Of a stretch of 51,652 nt of DNA, positions 17,238 through 26,103 are shown one piece after another. Below the pieces are notes generated by a model. It was not told the origin of the DNA. It worked only from the letters and a program-made list of their open reading frames with translations, and did no database searches. The DNA lies in assembly GCA_025462835.1 (NCBI GenBank), contig JAOAPH010000078.1:1-51652 (forward strand), written 5' to 3'. A program made the position numbers and the translations under genes. Numbering within the stretch: position 1 is the stretch's first letter; the number at the start of each line of letters is the position of its first letter. The stretch is from Candidatus Angelobacter sp. (lineage in GTDB: Bacteria; Acidobacteriota; Terriglobia; Terriglobales; Acidobacteriaceae).

Positions 17238-18064
17238 ACTGCGACTCGCGCCTCGCTCCATTTTGGAAACGGCTCGCGTGACGACGTCCTGAACGCCGCA
17301 ATCAACTCTCGCACCCGGGCCCGTCGTCTGACCAGTTGCTCGATCAATCGCTCCAGTTCGTCCCAATCGCCGTACCATTCCGGCGGAATCCCTTCAGCGC
17401 AATTCCCAATCGCCGCGGCACTCATCTGCTCGATCTTCGTCAACCACGGCTCAAACGAATCCCACCCCGTGATCTCGCGATAGACTTCGTTCCGCGCGTA
17501 AACGCCACGCAACGGCGAATCCGGGAACGACCACTCTCCCGCGTTAAAACAATATCCCTGGTCGATGAACGTCGCTGTGTACTTCCGTTCCCGGACCTTC
17601 TTCCAAAACACCGCCTGGCGTCCGTTGGAGTTGCACGTCCATTTATCGATGCCCAGCATTCCCGCAAAGTCTTCGATATTGCGAACTCGCTCCAGCATCG
17701 ACTCCGGCAGATAGTCGAAAACCTGCCCCTCCATCGGATCCACCACAAAGCGAGCCCCAAACTGGAACCCGGGTTTGCACGCCGGACTACTCGCGGAAGC
17801 CGCTCCGCCCAACTGCATCTTCAATTCCGGCGTATGCGAAATCAGCCAATCGCTCACTTCTACTACTTTAGTCACCGGAACTGGTAGTCCCACTGCCTCT
17901 GCCAACCTTGTAGCTAGCAATTCATTCGCCAGAACCCGCAGATGCTGCGGATTGTTCTGAAATTTCACCACATAGAAGTAGCCGTCTTCGCAGCGCATCA
18001 AGTGCGACTGCGCTCCGCCCCTCATTCGGCGCACGTGCTGTACAGCCTGGATCGATCCCGTCAA
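17231..18064 (-). CDS. HipA-like kinase family protein
   Basis: A 277-residue protein resembling the compact HipA-like kinases. The nucleotide-binding lysine is probably in FYVVKFQNN near residue 35. A catalytic-loop-like segment is GIDKWTCNSNGRQAVF near 138-153, and the metal-binding Asp is in FIDQGYCF near 169. HipA kinases phosphorylate aminoacyl-tRNA synthetases or other targets; the substrate of this subfamily is not known to me. The start is a TTG at 18064. It lies between the terminase and DUF3037 genes in the same orientation, so it is probably read as part of the late module or from its own promoter. Confidence 0.75.
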   Translation of the reverse strand: MTGSIQAVQHVRRMRGGAQSHLMRCEDGYFYVVKFQNNPQHLRVLANELLATRLAEAVGLPVPVTKVVEVSDWLISHTPELKMQLGGAASASSPACKPGFQFGARFVVDPMEGQVFDYLPESMLERVRNIEDFAGMLGIDKWTCNSNGRQAVFWKKVRERKYTATFIDQGYCFNAGEWSFPDSPLRGVYARNEVYREITGWDSFEPWLTKIEQMSAAAIGNCAEGIPPEWYGDWDELERLIEQLVRRRARVRELIAAFRTSSREPFPKWSEARVAVM

Positions 18065-18187
18065 TCGCCTGTCCCCTGGTTAAACCTCAAAAATGCCGCA
18101 CTCACGCCCGCGCTATCTTACACAAACTCCACTCCAACTTCGTGCCATTTCGGAACCGACATCGATTTTCGGAACCCATCTCCCGAT

Positions 18188-19744
18188 TCAGTTCTGTGCC
18201 GGCAAGCTCGCCGTCATTAGCCCTCTATGCTTCCCTGCTGTCAGTTCTCGCACTCGCAACGCGATTCCCATCGCCATCACGCAATCGTCGTGTGTCCCGG
18301 CTGCCGCCTCTCCCAATCCACTCTTCCCCAGGACGAATGTCCTCAGCTCCCTCAACAATTGCAAACTGTTAAGGGACTCTGGTACCTCCGATATGGCCGA
18401 CCTCATCGCCGCCACCACATCCGGTTTCGATCTCCACGTCGTCAGGAACCCAACGCCGGGCTTATCAGCGAACACATTATCGTAAGAATGCTTGGTCCTG
18501 AAATACGCCAGCACCTCACGTCCTTGATTATTGCTCTCCACCACCAGCAAGCCATTGTTGTACTTTCTTCCCAGCTGAGCGACACGCCTGGCTAACTCTT
18601 CCGGCGTCATGTGTCCATGTAATTCCGCGCATTGCAGTCCCGTAGCCCTGTCGATGACCTCGGCGCAAGCATAATCACCATCTGATCCGCCGCCCGCGGA
18701 GTCCACTCCAATGATGTACTCCCGCCCGGGTAGCGGAGGCCCCCACACCGTCACCTTGTCTTGTGGCGACGGTTGAAACACTCCCCCGCCCGAACACTCC
18801 GCCAATCTCTTCTCGATCGCCTCTGCGTCGAACATGCATTCGCCCGATAACAAGAAACAACTCTCTGCATCCTCGGCGAACTCTTGCTTTGCCAATCCCA
18901 GAAAACTGGCGAGTATCTCCCTGCGATAGACGATCTGCCCATCGCTCAATCCGTGCCGGTCTTTCAGTTCTCGCTCTTCCGCACTTAGGTTCTGCAATCC
19001 CATGACGCAAGATTGCGTGTACATCTCCTCCCACCACCAGGGAAAAAAATGTTGCTTGTACCCCGTATCTTTTGCACGCTGCCACTCGTTGTAAAAGCAC
19101 CCCACCGCTCCGCGTGCAGTCGACTCAAGTACCACTTCGCCTTTTGGCGTCACCGCAGCCCGCAATGAAGCCAGCGTCCCTGCCGCATCACCCGGCCAGC
19201 GGGCCACTTCAGATCCATGCAGGTTCTGAATAGTGAGCCCGCGGCCGGCATCAGGGTCCGCCGCCGTCTCCACTCGATATTCACTATCGAGCGCTGGAAA
19301 AACCAGTTGGCGGACATTCGCGCGCGATGTTCGCAGCGCCCCCTTGCGCAATCGCTTCGGCAGGTTCTCCCAGAAGCGATGCACAATCCTGAATATTTCC
19401 TGCGCCGACTGTTGGTCGTGCGCCACCAGCACCGTCAGCGTGCCCCGCTTCGTGATTGTCGACACGAAAAACTGCGCCGCCACCCACGTCGTGATTCCCA
19501 TCTGCCGAGCTTTTAGGACGATGCTTCGCCCCGAGAATCTCGTCGAAAACTCTTTCTGTGCACGATTTGGAAGCAGCCGAATCAGCCGCCCCTCTTTGTT
19601 GCGGATCTTCAGCAGCGACCGGATCAACAGCTCACAAACCTGTTGACGTCTTACGCGTTTGCGCAGCGATTCGCCGCAACCTAACAGAACCTCAACATCT
19701 TCTTGCTCACTCGACTTCTTCTCAACAGCTCCCGAGCCTTGCAC
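18188..19744 (-). CDS. Phage terminase large subunit
   Basis: A 518-residue DNA-packaging motor with nuclease. The ATPase domain shows the arginine-containing Walker A variant VLKARQMGITT near residues 76-86 and a Walker B-like VVLESTARG. The RNase H-like nuclease domain has the acidic motifs IGVDSAGGGSDGDYA, LLVVESNNQG and the C-terminal HDDCVMAMG. All three catalytic acid regions are present, so the enzyme looks functional. It precedes the portal, separated by the kinase/DUF3037 cassette. No typical small terminase was recognised upstream. Confidence 0.88.
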   Translation of the reverse strand: MQGSGAVEKKSSEQEDVEVLLGCGESLRKRVRRQQVCELLIRSLLKIRNKEGRLIRLLPNRAQKEFSTRFSGRSIVLKARQMGITTWVAAQFFVSTITKRGTLTVLVAHDQQSAQEIFRIVHRFWENLPKRLRKGALRTSRANVRQLVFPALDSEYRVETAADPDAGRGLTIQNLHGSEVARWPGDAAGTLASLRAAVTPKGEVVLESTARGAVGCFYNEWQRAKDTGYKQHFFPWWWEEMYTQSCVMGLQNLSAEERELKDRHGLSDGQIVYRREILASFLGLAKQEFAEDAESCFLLSGECMFDAEAIEKRLAECSGGGVFQPSPQDKVTVWGPPLPGREYIIGVDSAGGGSDGDYACAEVIDRATGLQCAELHGHMTPEELARRVAQLGRKYNNGLLVVESNNQGREVLAYFRTKHSYDNVFADKPGVGFLTTWRSKPDVVAAMRSAISEVPESLNSLQLLRELRTFVLGKSGLGEAAAGTHDDCVMAMGIALRVRELTAGKHRGLMTASLPAQN

Positions 19745-19795
19745 TTCGTCGCCTCACTTCGCAGTTGCGGACCCTATTTGGTTAGCCGACCCGGA

Positions 19796-22700
19796 TCACA
19801 GGTCGCCGAGATCGAACAACCAGCCAAAGGCAATTGCTCTCGTAGTGCCCGCGGTCAGGTTCTGGATCGCCGTCTCCATCTTCATGTTGATGTTCGCGGA
19901 AGGAAGCGTTGCAGTGGTCGGATTTGTGCACACGATGTTTCCATCGATCCTGTAGGTCACATTCACCGCCGTGTCATCGAACGCGAATTCAAATTTGTGG
20001 TTCGTGGTGCTGTTCCCCACGACTCCCGACGACACCGCCGTGCTCGTGCTGCCGTTGCCCTGGATGCAATACCAGTTTGTCGTGCCTGCTGTCGTGGAGA
20101 AAATGAACCCTGCATAATTGCCGACAGGCGCATCGCTGCCCACCATCGTCGCCGCGCTCTGGTCGGTCAGCCCAACGAACGCTCGAGTCGCTGCGTAATC
20201 TGTCGCGACCGGAAAATATGCATCGGCCTCGAATAGATGGTTTCGACCGGTGCGATAGAGCGACCGCCCATCCATGTTCGCCGCATTGTTAACCGTCGTT
20301 GTTGCCGTCAATGTCAGCGCGACGGGATATCCCGTCGCTGGTACCGCTCCAGTGCCGGTCAATCCCACTGACGTATTCACCGAATCATTCGTCCCACACG
20401 CCGTCGCCGTTCCGCAGGCGAAGAATGATCTTGCGATCTTGAAGTTGGGTTTTGTCTCATTATTGCCCCACTTGATCCCATTCGACGCGCTTGGATCAGC
20501 CATCAGATGTTGCGAATAGCTTCCCGCGGCCAGTTTGACCAGCGTCGAGCCTCCCGCCGATGTCAACAGGTCTCCCTTCGCATAAGTGGTCTGTCCGGTT
20601 CCCCCGTCGGCCCCTCCGATCGTGCTGTTCCCCTTGAACTGGTTCGCGTTGTTGACTCCGCTGCCGCTCGTCGTCAGCACTGCGCCGGTTCCCACCGTCA
20701 TCGTCGCCGTCGTATTCACGCCCGTTGAAACTGCAGTGAACCCCGCTCCACTGCTCGATGTTCCGCAGCTGAACGCATGTGTGCTGGTGTCGTAGTTGAG
20801 ATGATTGCCGGCAGTGTCCGTGCAATTGGAAAGTGATTTGTACGTGACGGTATTGGCCGATGTCACTATCGGCGCCGTGTCCGTCGCCGGCGCGACTGGA
20901 TAGCTCACTCCATTCACTTTGGATACGGTCGTAGTTGAACTGCCGGCAGCGCTCGTGGCATCTCCGCTGAGCGCCGGCATCTGCGACGCGCTTACCGATC
21001 CCGTCAGATGACCGAAATTAAGCGCGGCGGAATTCACTTGAAACCCGCTCGTCGCATTCAAAGTACTCCCTACAACTCCGCCATCAAATCTTCCTGCGCC
21101 GGTCGAACCCGTCACTCCCCACTTCTGGGTTGCTTGGTTGTCGGAGAACCCAAGCACGTCGATGCCGTTGTTAAAAAACACGCGGGTATTTTCCACGCGC
21201 AATCGCGGTACTCCTGATACCTGCGTGTCGAAGATTGCCTTATTCGCATTCACCGATACCGGAGCGAGGATTAATCCGTCCCATGCAGGAGCGTTGTAGT
21301 ACAGGTAACCTAGTGTGTTCGGCTGAATCGTTGTGCCTAGACTTATGCGCGGCTCCGTTCCATGAATGCGCAAGTTGCCCAACTGCCACCAATCGTTGGT
21401 GCGGTCAAATTGGATTGCTCGACTGAGAGCCGAGGTATTCAACACCGTGACGATTGATTGCGGACCACCCGTCGTGTCCGTGCTGTTGATGAAAGGACCG
21501 GACGCGCCTGTGAAGTTCACCCCAGACGCAAGGTTGCCATCGAAACTCAATCCACTATTGAATGGCCCCGAAGCTCGGAACGCATCTCGATACGGCTGTG
21601 TGCCAATGTTGGTAACATAAACGCCGCCACCTTGAGATTGCGTGGCGAGTACCTTTTGCAGGGATACCACCAGCCCAGTTCCGTGGTAGTTGTATCCCAA
21701 CGGCTGCTCTATCGTGTCACCCACTTGAAAGTCGCTTCCTCCCGCGGCCAGATTTACCGCTGTTGCGTTGGAGTTTCCGGAAGGCGGAGCCGCCAGCGAA
21801 AGCACACTGCCTCCGCGATAGATCTTGTAGGCGCCCGCAGGATTGAAGCTGGTTGCGCCTAGTTCTGACAGGTTGTATTCCGCCATCAGGTGTGTGTTAT
21901 CCACAATGGATAAGATCGGGATTACAAATCTCGCGCCACCGTTGAACGCTGAGTATTCAAGGAACAGGTCAGTAACCGCGCCGCTCCCCAGACTTAACCA
22001 TGATGTTCCGCTGCCTACAATGGTGAACGGTGCTGTACCGGATCCCGAGGCAAGGGTTCCCGTTGAATAGACTCCACGGGAAGTGTTGATCACTGGACGC
22101 TGCTCGCCGAGAAAGGCATTCGTCCCGAACGTCCATGCACCGGTAAGAGTGTTTCCGGTGACGGCCGCTACCGTTCCAATGGGAACCGTTCCGTTTCCAA
22201 AACCCTGTTGCGAAGTGGCTCTCAGTCCTTCACTGCCTTCGTCCCCTCCAGTGCTATAGCCGCCAAAGTCATAGGACGAGAACATCCCGCCGATACTGTC
22301 GCCCTTCCCATAAGTAAAAATGTTCGCTTCGATTCCCTTTCGCTCTCCGATCGTGCGCCCCTGCATCTCGATTCGGAGAGGCTGCCATTGTGTTTTGGTT
22401 CCTGCACCGCCCGGATAGGAATTGACTCCACCCCCAAACGCGTCCTGTTCCAGCAACAATGTGCTTGGGATCTGGAAACCCCCGTTGGTTGTGGTGATAC
22501 GTGTGTAAAAATCTGTGCCGCGGGCAAACGATACCTGCACGGATCCGCCATTGCCGCGAAAATCCTGGATGGTGCAATTCGAGGGAACGCCAGCAGTCGA
22601 CCACCCGGTTGCCATTGTGGACGGGATTACCACCATCCCATTGGCTCCCGCGAGATCGGCACACGCAGCGTCGATCTGCCCTCCGATCGACACTCCCGCA

Positions 22701-23515
22701 AATTGGTCTGCATACCGCACGCCCGCTAGCGTGATAGGAGAATCATTGATGCGGCCGAGTTTTGATAACAACCCGGCATTCAACGTCGATGTTTGTATAT
22801 CTACATAATGCCGGTTCGCAGCCTGGCCCGGCGCTACAGGATCGTTCGCCAAGGTGAGTTGTCCGGTCATCGTGTCGCCGGTCGTGCGGACATAGCTCCC
22901 TGTCACGCCACTCACAGCCGCATCCACGTATGCCTTGTTGGCAATCGCCGTCCCGCTCGTCGGACTCGGCGCAATGGGCGACACGGAAAACGTCTTCACG
23001 CCCGTGATCGATTCCGTCCCGGTCTTATGCACCACCGCATCGGTGTTCCCGGAAACCGCATTATCGACATATTGTCTGCTCGCCAGCTGTGCCGCCACTT
23101 GCGTCGGAACCACGCTCGCCCGGATCGCTCCGATCGTCGTCGGCGACGCCAACGGCACTACCCAGTATTCCGTCGAAGTCGTTCCATCGCTCAGTTTGTA
23201 AACCACTTTGTAGTAAGTTCCATTCGGAGTGGCGCTCTCATTAGGCGCAAGGCTGAGCGTCAGCACCCCGGAAGCCCCGATGGCAACGCTCAGCTCGCCC
23301 GCCGCCACCGCCTTGTTGTCTGAGGTCGTGAACGTAGGCCACGTGATCACAACTGTTCCCGTTGCCGGCTGCCCATTTGCCCGATACACCACATCACTGA
23401 TCGTGGTCATCGTCGGCCCGCTGGCATGAAGATTCAGCGCGACCACCAACACCGAGATGAGACAACAAAAAAGCCGCCCCACTGGGCGGCTCTCACTGAA
23501 AAAGATTTTCTTCAT
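19796..23515 (-). CDS. Large secreted tail-fibre-like protein
   Basis: A 1239-residue protein. The first 35 residues look like a Sec signal peptide (charged start, then CCLISVLVVALNL, ending HASG). After this comes a segment starting MTTISDVVYRANGQPATG, then three phage-fibre-type repeats with the motif A-x-x-YVD (SRQYVDNAV, NKAYVDAAV, NRHYVDIQT). A long glycine- and serine-rich beta region follows, and a C-terminal lectin-like domain. A signal peptide is unusual for a phage fibre and suggests a host-exported adhesin of phage origin. A terminator-like hairpin lies inside codons 9-18; translation could instead start at M36. It lies upstream of the terminase gene, not with the tail genes. Confidence 0.65.
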   Translation of the reverse strand: MKKIFFSESRPVGRLFCCLISVLVVALNLHASGPTMTTISDVVYRANGQPATGTVVITWPTFTTSDNKAVAAGELSVAIGASGVLTLSLAPNESATPNGTYYKVVYKLSDGTTSTEYWVVPLASPTTIGAIRASVVPTQVAAQLASRQYVDNAVSGNTDAVVHKTGTESITGVKTFSVSPIAPSPTSGTAIANKAYVDAAVSGVTGSYVRTTGDTMTGQLTLANDPVAPGQAANRHYVDIQTSTLNAGLLSKLGRINDSPITLAGVRYADQFAGVSIGGQIDAACADLAGANGMVVIPSTMATGWSTAGVPSNCTIQDFRGNGGSVQVSFARGTDFYTRITTTNGGFQIPSTLLLEQDAFGGGVNSYPGGAGTKTQWQPLRIEMQGRTIGERKGIEANIFTYGKGDSIGGMFSSYDFGGYSTGGDEGSEGLRATSQQGFGNGTVPIGTVAAVTGNTLTGAWTFGTNAFLGEQRPVINTSRGVYSTGTLASGSGTAPFTIVGSGTSWLSLGSGAVTDLFLEYSAFNGGARFVIPILSIVDNTHLMAEYNLSELGATSFNPAGAYKIYRGGSVLSLAAPPSGNSNATAVNLAAGGSDFQVGDTIEQPLGYNYHGTGLVVSLQKVLATQSQGGGVYVTNIGTQPYRDAFRASGPFNSGLSFDGNLASGVNFTGASGPFINSTDTTGGPQSIVTVLNTSALSRAIQFDRTNDWWQLGNLRIHGTEPRISLGTTIQPNTLGYLYYNAPAWDGLILAPVSVNANKAIFDTQVSGVPRLRVENTRVFFNNGIDVLGFSDNQATQKWGVTGSTGAGRFDGGVVGSTLNATSGFQVNSAALNFGHLTGSVSASQMPALSGDATSAAGSSTTTVSKVNGVSYPVAPATDTAPIVTSANTVTYKSLSNCTDTAGNHLNYDTSTHAFSCGTSSSGAGFTAVSTGVNTTATMTVGTGAVLTTSGSGVNNANQFKGNSTIGGADGGTGQTTYAKGDLLTSAGGSTLVKLAAGSYSQHLMADPSASNGIKWGNNETKPNFKIARSFFACGTATACGTNDSVNTSVGLTGTGAVPATGYPVALTLTATTTVNNAANMDGRSLYRTGRNHLFEADAYFPVATDYAATRAFVGLTDQSAATMVGSDAPVGNYAGFIFSTTAGTTNWYCIQGNGSTSTAVSSGVVGNSTTNHKFEFAFDDTAVNVTYRIDGNIVCTNPTTATLPSANINMKMETAIQNLTAGTTRAIAFGWLFDLGDL
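23466..23492 (-). terminator. Terminator-like hairpin inside the 5' end of the fibre gene
   Basis: On the minus strand an 8-bp stem AGCCGCCC/GGGCGGCT with a 4-base loop (23472-23479 with 23484-23491) is directly followed by six T residues. It has all features of a Rho-independent terminator yet lies within the predicted coding sequence, about 25 bases after the ATG. Confidence 0.65.
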
Positions 23516-23530
23516 AAGTTTGTTTCCGGA

Positions 23531-23986
23531 TCAGGACCTTCCTACTGCTTGCTTCTCGCGCATGAAATCTTCCACGCTGCGCACGTACACTTCAGCGAAA
23601 TCTACCACCGGACGCCGTTTCTGGATCATGTCCATTGCCTCGTCCAAACCCCAGCCCATCGTTCGCAGGATGGCCAACGTCATCATCGGCGCGCGATGCA
23701 CTCCCGCGGCGCAATGAATAAAAACTCTGCTGCCTTCTTCTTCCAATGCTTCTATCGCAAAATCCACTCCCCGTTGCAGTACGCTCGCCGACTTCGGCTG
23801 AAAATCATCGTCTACCGGGTTCCACAAGACTTTTACGTCGTATGACTCTGCTATGGGCCGATCATCGAATTCGATCTGCATGTTGATGATGTGCGTCACT
23901 CCTGAACGCACGATGTCATGCATCTTGCTTTCAGTCCAGATTCCGCCACCCACTGCTATTCGGTCAGTGACCCATGTCAAATCCAT
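23531..23986 (-). CDS. Dual-specificity protein phosphatase
   Basis: A 151-residue cysteine phosphatase with the signature HCAAGVHRAP (nucleophile C92, R98) and a likely general acid in the VDDD segment (residues 59-61). Such enzymes dephosphorylate Ser/Thr/Tyr residues, RNA 5' ends or phosphoinositides; the substrate here is unknown. The gene lies 15 bases upstream of the fibre-like gene. The start region is duplicated as a 12-base tandem repeat (AAATCCATGTTA on the plus strand, 23980-24006), each copy carrying an ATG on the minus strand. Within a phage module it may modify host signalling, though this is only inference. Confidence 0.85.
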   Translation of the reverse strand: MDLTWVTDRIAVGGGIWTESKMHDIVRSGVTHIINMQIEFDDRPIAESYDVKVLWNPVDDDFQPKSASVLQRGVDFAIEALEEEGSRVFIHCAAGVHRAPMMTLAILRTMGWGLDEAMDMIQKRRPVVDFAEVYVRSVEDFMREKQAVGRS

Positions 23987-24063
23987 GTTAAATCCATGTT
24001 AGATCCATTCCCGCCAACTCCCCGCTTATCGGAGCTTATCTCGACGCCACTCGCCCTTCGATT

Positions 24064-24417
24064 TTACCCTGCTGTCTCCGGCTCCGCCTCGCTTTCGCGC
24101 AGCTCCCTCAACAAAATACTTGCCAACGACTCCTCTTCGGGATCAACTGCCGTTGCCGCTGCTCGTTCCTCTGCCGGCTCTTCCACCGCGAACTCCATCA
24201 GGAATTTCGCATGTTGGCAGCTCCCGCTTTTCGCTTCCTTTACGAACGCTTGAATAAAATCCGGCATCGCCGCGCGTACCTGCATCCGCGCCAACTTCAA
24301 ACTTTCTTCCGGCGACCACGATTGCCGCTCGACATCAGCCGCTTGAGGATTCCCGCTCCCGTTCTTCCGAACGAGACCCTTCCCGGCACTTGCTCGCTTA
24401 TTCGCAACTCTCACCAT
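24064..24417 (-). CDS. Small basic-to-acidic protein, possible small terminase
   Basis: A 117-residue protein, first of the late module. The N-terminal 30 residues are basic (KRASAGKGLVRKNGSG), the middle is helical (SLKLARMQVRAAMPDFIQAF), and the C-terminal 40 residues are acidic. GAGGAG precedes the ATG by two bases. Location ahead of the terminase would suit a small terminase, and the helical centre is compatible with one. I see no clear helix-turn-helix and do not recognise the family. Confidence 0.55.
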   Translation of the reverse strand: MVRVANKRASAGKGLVRKNGSGNPQAADVERQSWSPEESLKLARMQVRAAMPDFIQAFVKEAKSGSCQHAKFLMEFAVEEPAEERAAATAVDPEEESLASILLRELRESEAEPETAG

Positions 24418-24785
24418 TGCTCCTCGTCTGCAAAAACAAACATATATGGAATGGGGGTTACATTAATCTTCTTTGTGCCCCTTTGCGTCTCTTCGTGCTC
24501 TTTGTGTTTAAAGATTTTGCTCTTGAACTGTGGCGTCTGCAAAACCACCGCTTACATTTTCAGAATAGCAAACCGCCACAGGTCAAAGAGACAACTTCAC
24601 CAAAACTATATTGGCAATAACTACCATGGCTAACCAAGGCTATATAAGCCTCATAACGTCATGTGATTAGCGGGATAGATGGAGCATAAGGCGAGAGTTA
24701 GCCGAAAAATCTTGGCGATGAAATTGCTGTAGACTAGAAAAACCCCGCCGATATTCTGACGGGGCTATGTTATTGTTGTCGCGTT
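24418..24785. other. Gene-free stretch with a microrepeat and small hairpins
   Basis: No convincing gene. It holds a TTCGTG-type microrepeat with its TTTAAAGATTTTGC tail (24471-24520), a small AGGCT/AGCCT hairpin near 24638-24653, and at the end the terminator at 24738-24766. The AT-rich part around 24590-24720 may carry promoters, but none is clear. Confidence 0.5.
24738..24766 (-). terminator. Terminator downstream of the 39-aa gene
   Basis: Stem CCCCG/CGGGG (24743-24747 with 24760-24764), followed on the minus strand by TTTTTC. It lies 20 bases after the stop of the small gene at 24786. Confidence 0.65.
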
Positions 24786-24905
24786 TTACTTGCGCTTCCC
24801 TACTGGTACGTGCTGACGCTCAGTGGTGCGCGGATTAGCTTCCGCTTTGCGTTGAGTGATGATTTGTCCAGTAACGGAGCTGCGATAGATCACTTTCTTT
24901 TCCAT
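24786..24905 (-). CDS. 39-residue small protein
   Basis: A short gene: MEKKVIYRSSVTGQ at the start, a middle with RKAEANPRTTER, and HVPVGKRK at the end. AAAGG lies eight bases before this ATG, while an in-frame ATG three codons upstream (24914) is too close to it. The pattern V-I-Y-R-S-x-x-T-G followed by NPRTTER recalls a widespread family of tiny phage and bacterial proteins of unknown function. A terminator follows. It belongs to the early/regulatory end of the phage-like region. Confidence 0.65.
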   Translation of the reverse strand: MEKKVIYRSSVTGQIITQRKAEANPRTTERQHVPVGKRK

Positions 24906-25316
24906 TTGGTTCATCCTTTGGAGACGGCTTAACGTCTCTGGCTAAATGGTTAAAGTTGCCTCTCAGGGTTGGTGTTAGTCGCACCAGCCCAAAGAGGGGC
25001 ATAGCTCTACCCCAATGGGTAAAGCGAACTTTTCAATTGACAATTGGGTTAAAAAAGGTAGGATGGCTTTGTCGCGCCCACAACCTATAGTATCCCCAGC
25101 CGCTACCCTCTGACAGGTAGTGGCTGTTTTGTCTTAGGGATGATTGTGCGTCCACTCGGGATGCAAGTCAAGAAGTGATTGCCGACATACGAAGTCGCCT
25201 ATCCGACAAAGCGGGATTAGATACTGGTTAGTGAAGTACACACCATCAAACGACAGAAGATAAAGCCACTACTAATAGTGGTTTGACGGGCGATTGTGGA
25301 TAAATAAATATTTATG
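24906..25316. other. Gene-free stretch left of the transposon
   Basis: No gene seen in 411 bases. The left part (24960-25135) folds into several hairpins ending in a terminator and is listed separately as a possible RNA. The right part (25140-25316) is AT-rich and contains CCACTACTAATAGTGG, a 6-bp inverted repeat near 25266-25281, just before the transposon end. Confidence 0.5.
24960..25135 (+). ncRNA. Candidate structured RNA ending in a terminator
   Basis: Successive hairpins: GGTTGGTG/CACCAGCC (24967-24974 with 24982-24989), GGGG/CCCC (24996-24999 with 25010-25013) or alternatively ACCC/GGGT (25009-25020), then a 10-bp stem AGCCGCTACC/GGTAGTGGCT with one G-U pair (25098-25107 with 25116-25125) followed by TGTTTTGTCTT. 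The last is a convincing Rho-independent terminator with no gene before it on this strand, hence the RNA proposal. Promoter and family are unknown. Confidence 0.4.
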
Positions 25317-25323
25317 AGTGGCG

Positions 25324-26097
25324 CTAACTAACCAATCCGATTTCTCTACACTTGGCCTCGGTCTCGTTGACGATGAGCGTCACCGCGTCAACCATTGCGG
25401 AGAGGTTAGGAGAAATCTCTTTCCCCTCTATTCGCTCAATCTTGCCAAACGATACGCCGCAGGTGACCTTCAGGCGGTACTTCCACTTAAGTCCAAGCTG
25501 TGTTCGTGCGAATACGATCTCATTTTCAGCCGAATCTGTAATGCCTTCGATGATTTTAATGGGGGCGGTAACAGCGTCAGTGGTTTCGAGTTCGGGCATG
25601 GCAATTCCGCTCTTGAATCCAACGTGGACGATGTCATTGTGTTTCGATGTGTTAGCAAGCTCGTTGATTGCCCAGAGCAGGTCACTCCCTCCAGCGTAAG
25701 GCTCGTAAGAGGCAAAGAGCGTTTTAATATCATCGGGCAACGGGTTGCAGGACCCACTGTTGAGGCGACTTTTGAGGTCTTTGGAGGCCTTGCAGAAGGG
25801 GAAGTAGATTTTCCCGTTGTGCCCAGCGTCCTTAAGGCGCATGACCTCCGTCGCCAGGAGATCCAACGCCGAGCGAAGGTTTTCAGTGGCGCTGATTGTC
25901 TTTTGTGTGAGGGTGGCAGGAAGCTTTTTACGGTATCTGATTTTATGGAGTTCGTGAATACCATCAGGCTCAGGCTCACGGACGATAGTGGGTTTTGTGT
26001 TCTGGAAAAACCGGTTCGCGCTCCGCTCGAAGTTGGCAATATCATTTTTTGCCCAGCCGATTCTGATGCGCGAGTTTTGGAAATGAGTATGTCGCAT
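25324..26097 (-). CDS. Transposon passenger protein of unknown function
   Basis: A 257-residue protein. The first third has LHKIRYRKKLPATLTQ, followed by a helical ENLRSALDLLATEVM segment and later LLWAINELANTSKHNDIVHV. Helical NLRSALD plus SKHND motifs recall a large family of hypothetical proteins that may have a HEPN-like helical fold, but I cannot confirm catalytic residues. The C-terminal 60 residues are mixed strand and helix. The gene starts six bases after the zinc-ribbon gene and ends inside the terminal repeat of the transposon, so it is cargo of that element. A defence or toxin role is only speculation. Confidence 0.65.
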   Translation of the reverse strand: MRHTHFQNSRIRIGWAKNDIANFERSANRFFQNTKPTIVREPEPDGIHELHKIRYRKKLPATLTQKTISATENLRSALDLLATEVMRLKDAGHNGKIYFPFCKASKDLKSRLNSGSCNPLPDDIKTLFASYEPYAGGSDLLWAINELANTSKHNDIVHVGFKSGIAMPELETTDAVTAPIKIIEGITDSAENEIVFARTQLGLKWKYRLKVTCGVSFGKIERIEGKEISPNLSAMVDAVTLIVNETEAKCREIGLVS

Positions 26098-26103
26098 GAA
26101 TAA

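Noticed and set aside
19796..23515. Diversity-generating retroelement target with the four-helix-bundle (Avd-like) protein
   Set aside because: No reverse transcriptase gene and no template/variable repeat pair were seen; the Avd-like gene is 19 kb away in another operon.
24996..25060. tRNA-like 5' half (GGGGCATAGCTC followed by a GGGTA-type loop)
   Set aside because: The D-stem does not close properly, and no anticodon arm, T-arm (GTTCGA) or acceptor 3' side follows.
24906..25316. Phage attachment site at the early end
   Set aside because: No direct repeat shared with the other edge near 5.2 kb was found by eye.
25318..26103. 261-codon plus-strand frame opposite the transposon passenger
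   Set aside because: The minus-strand frame has the ribosome-binding context and gene order; the plus frame lacks recognisable motifs.
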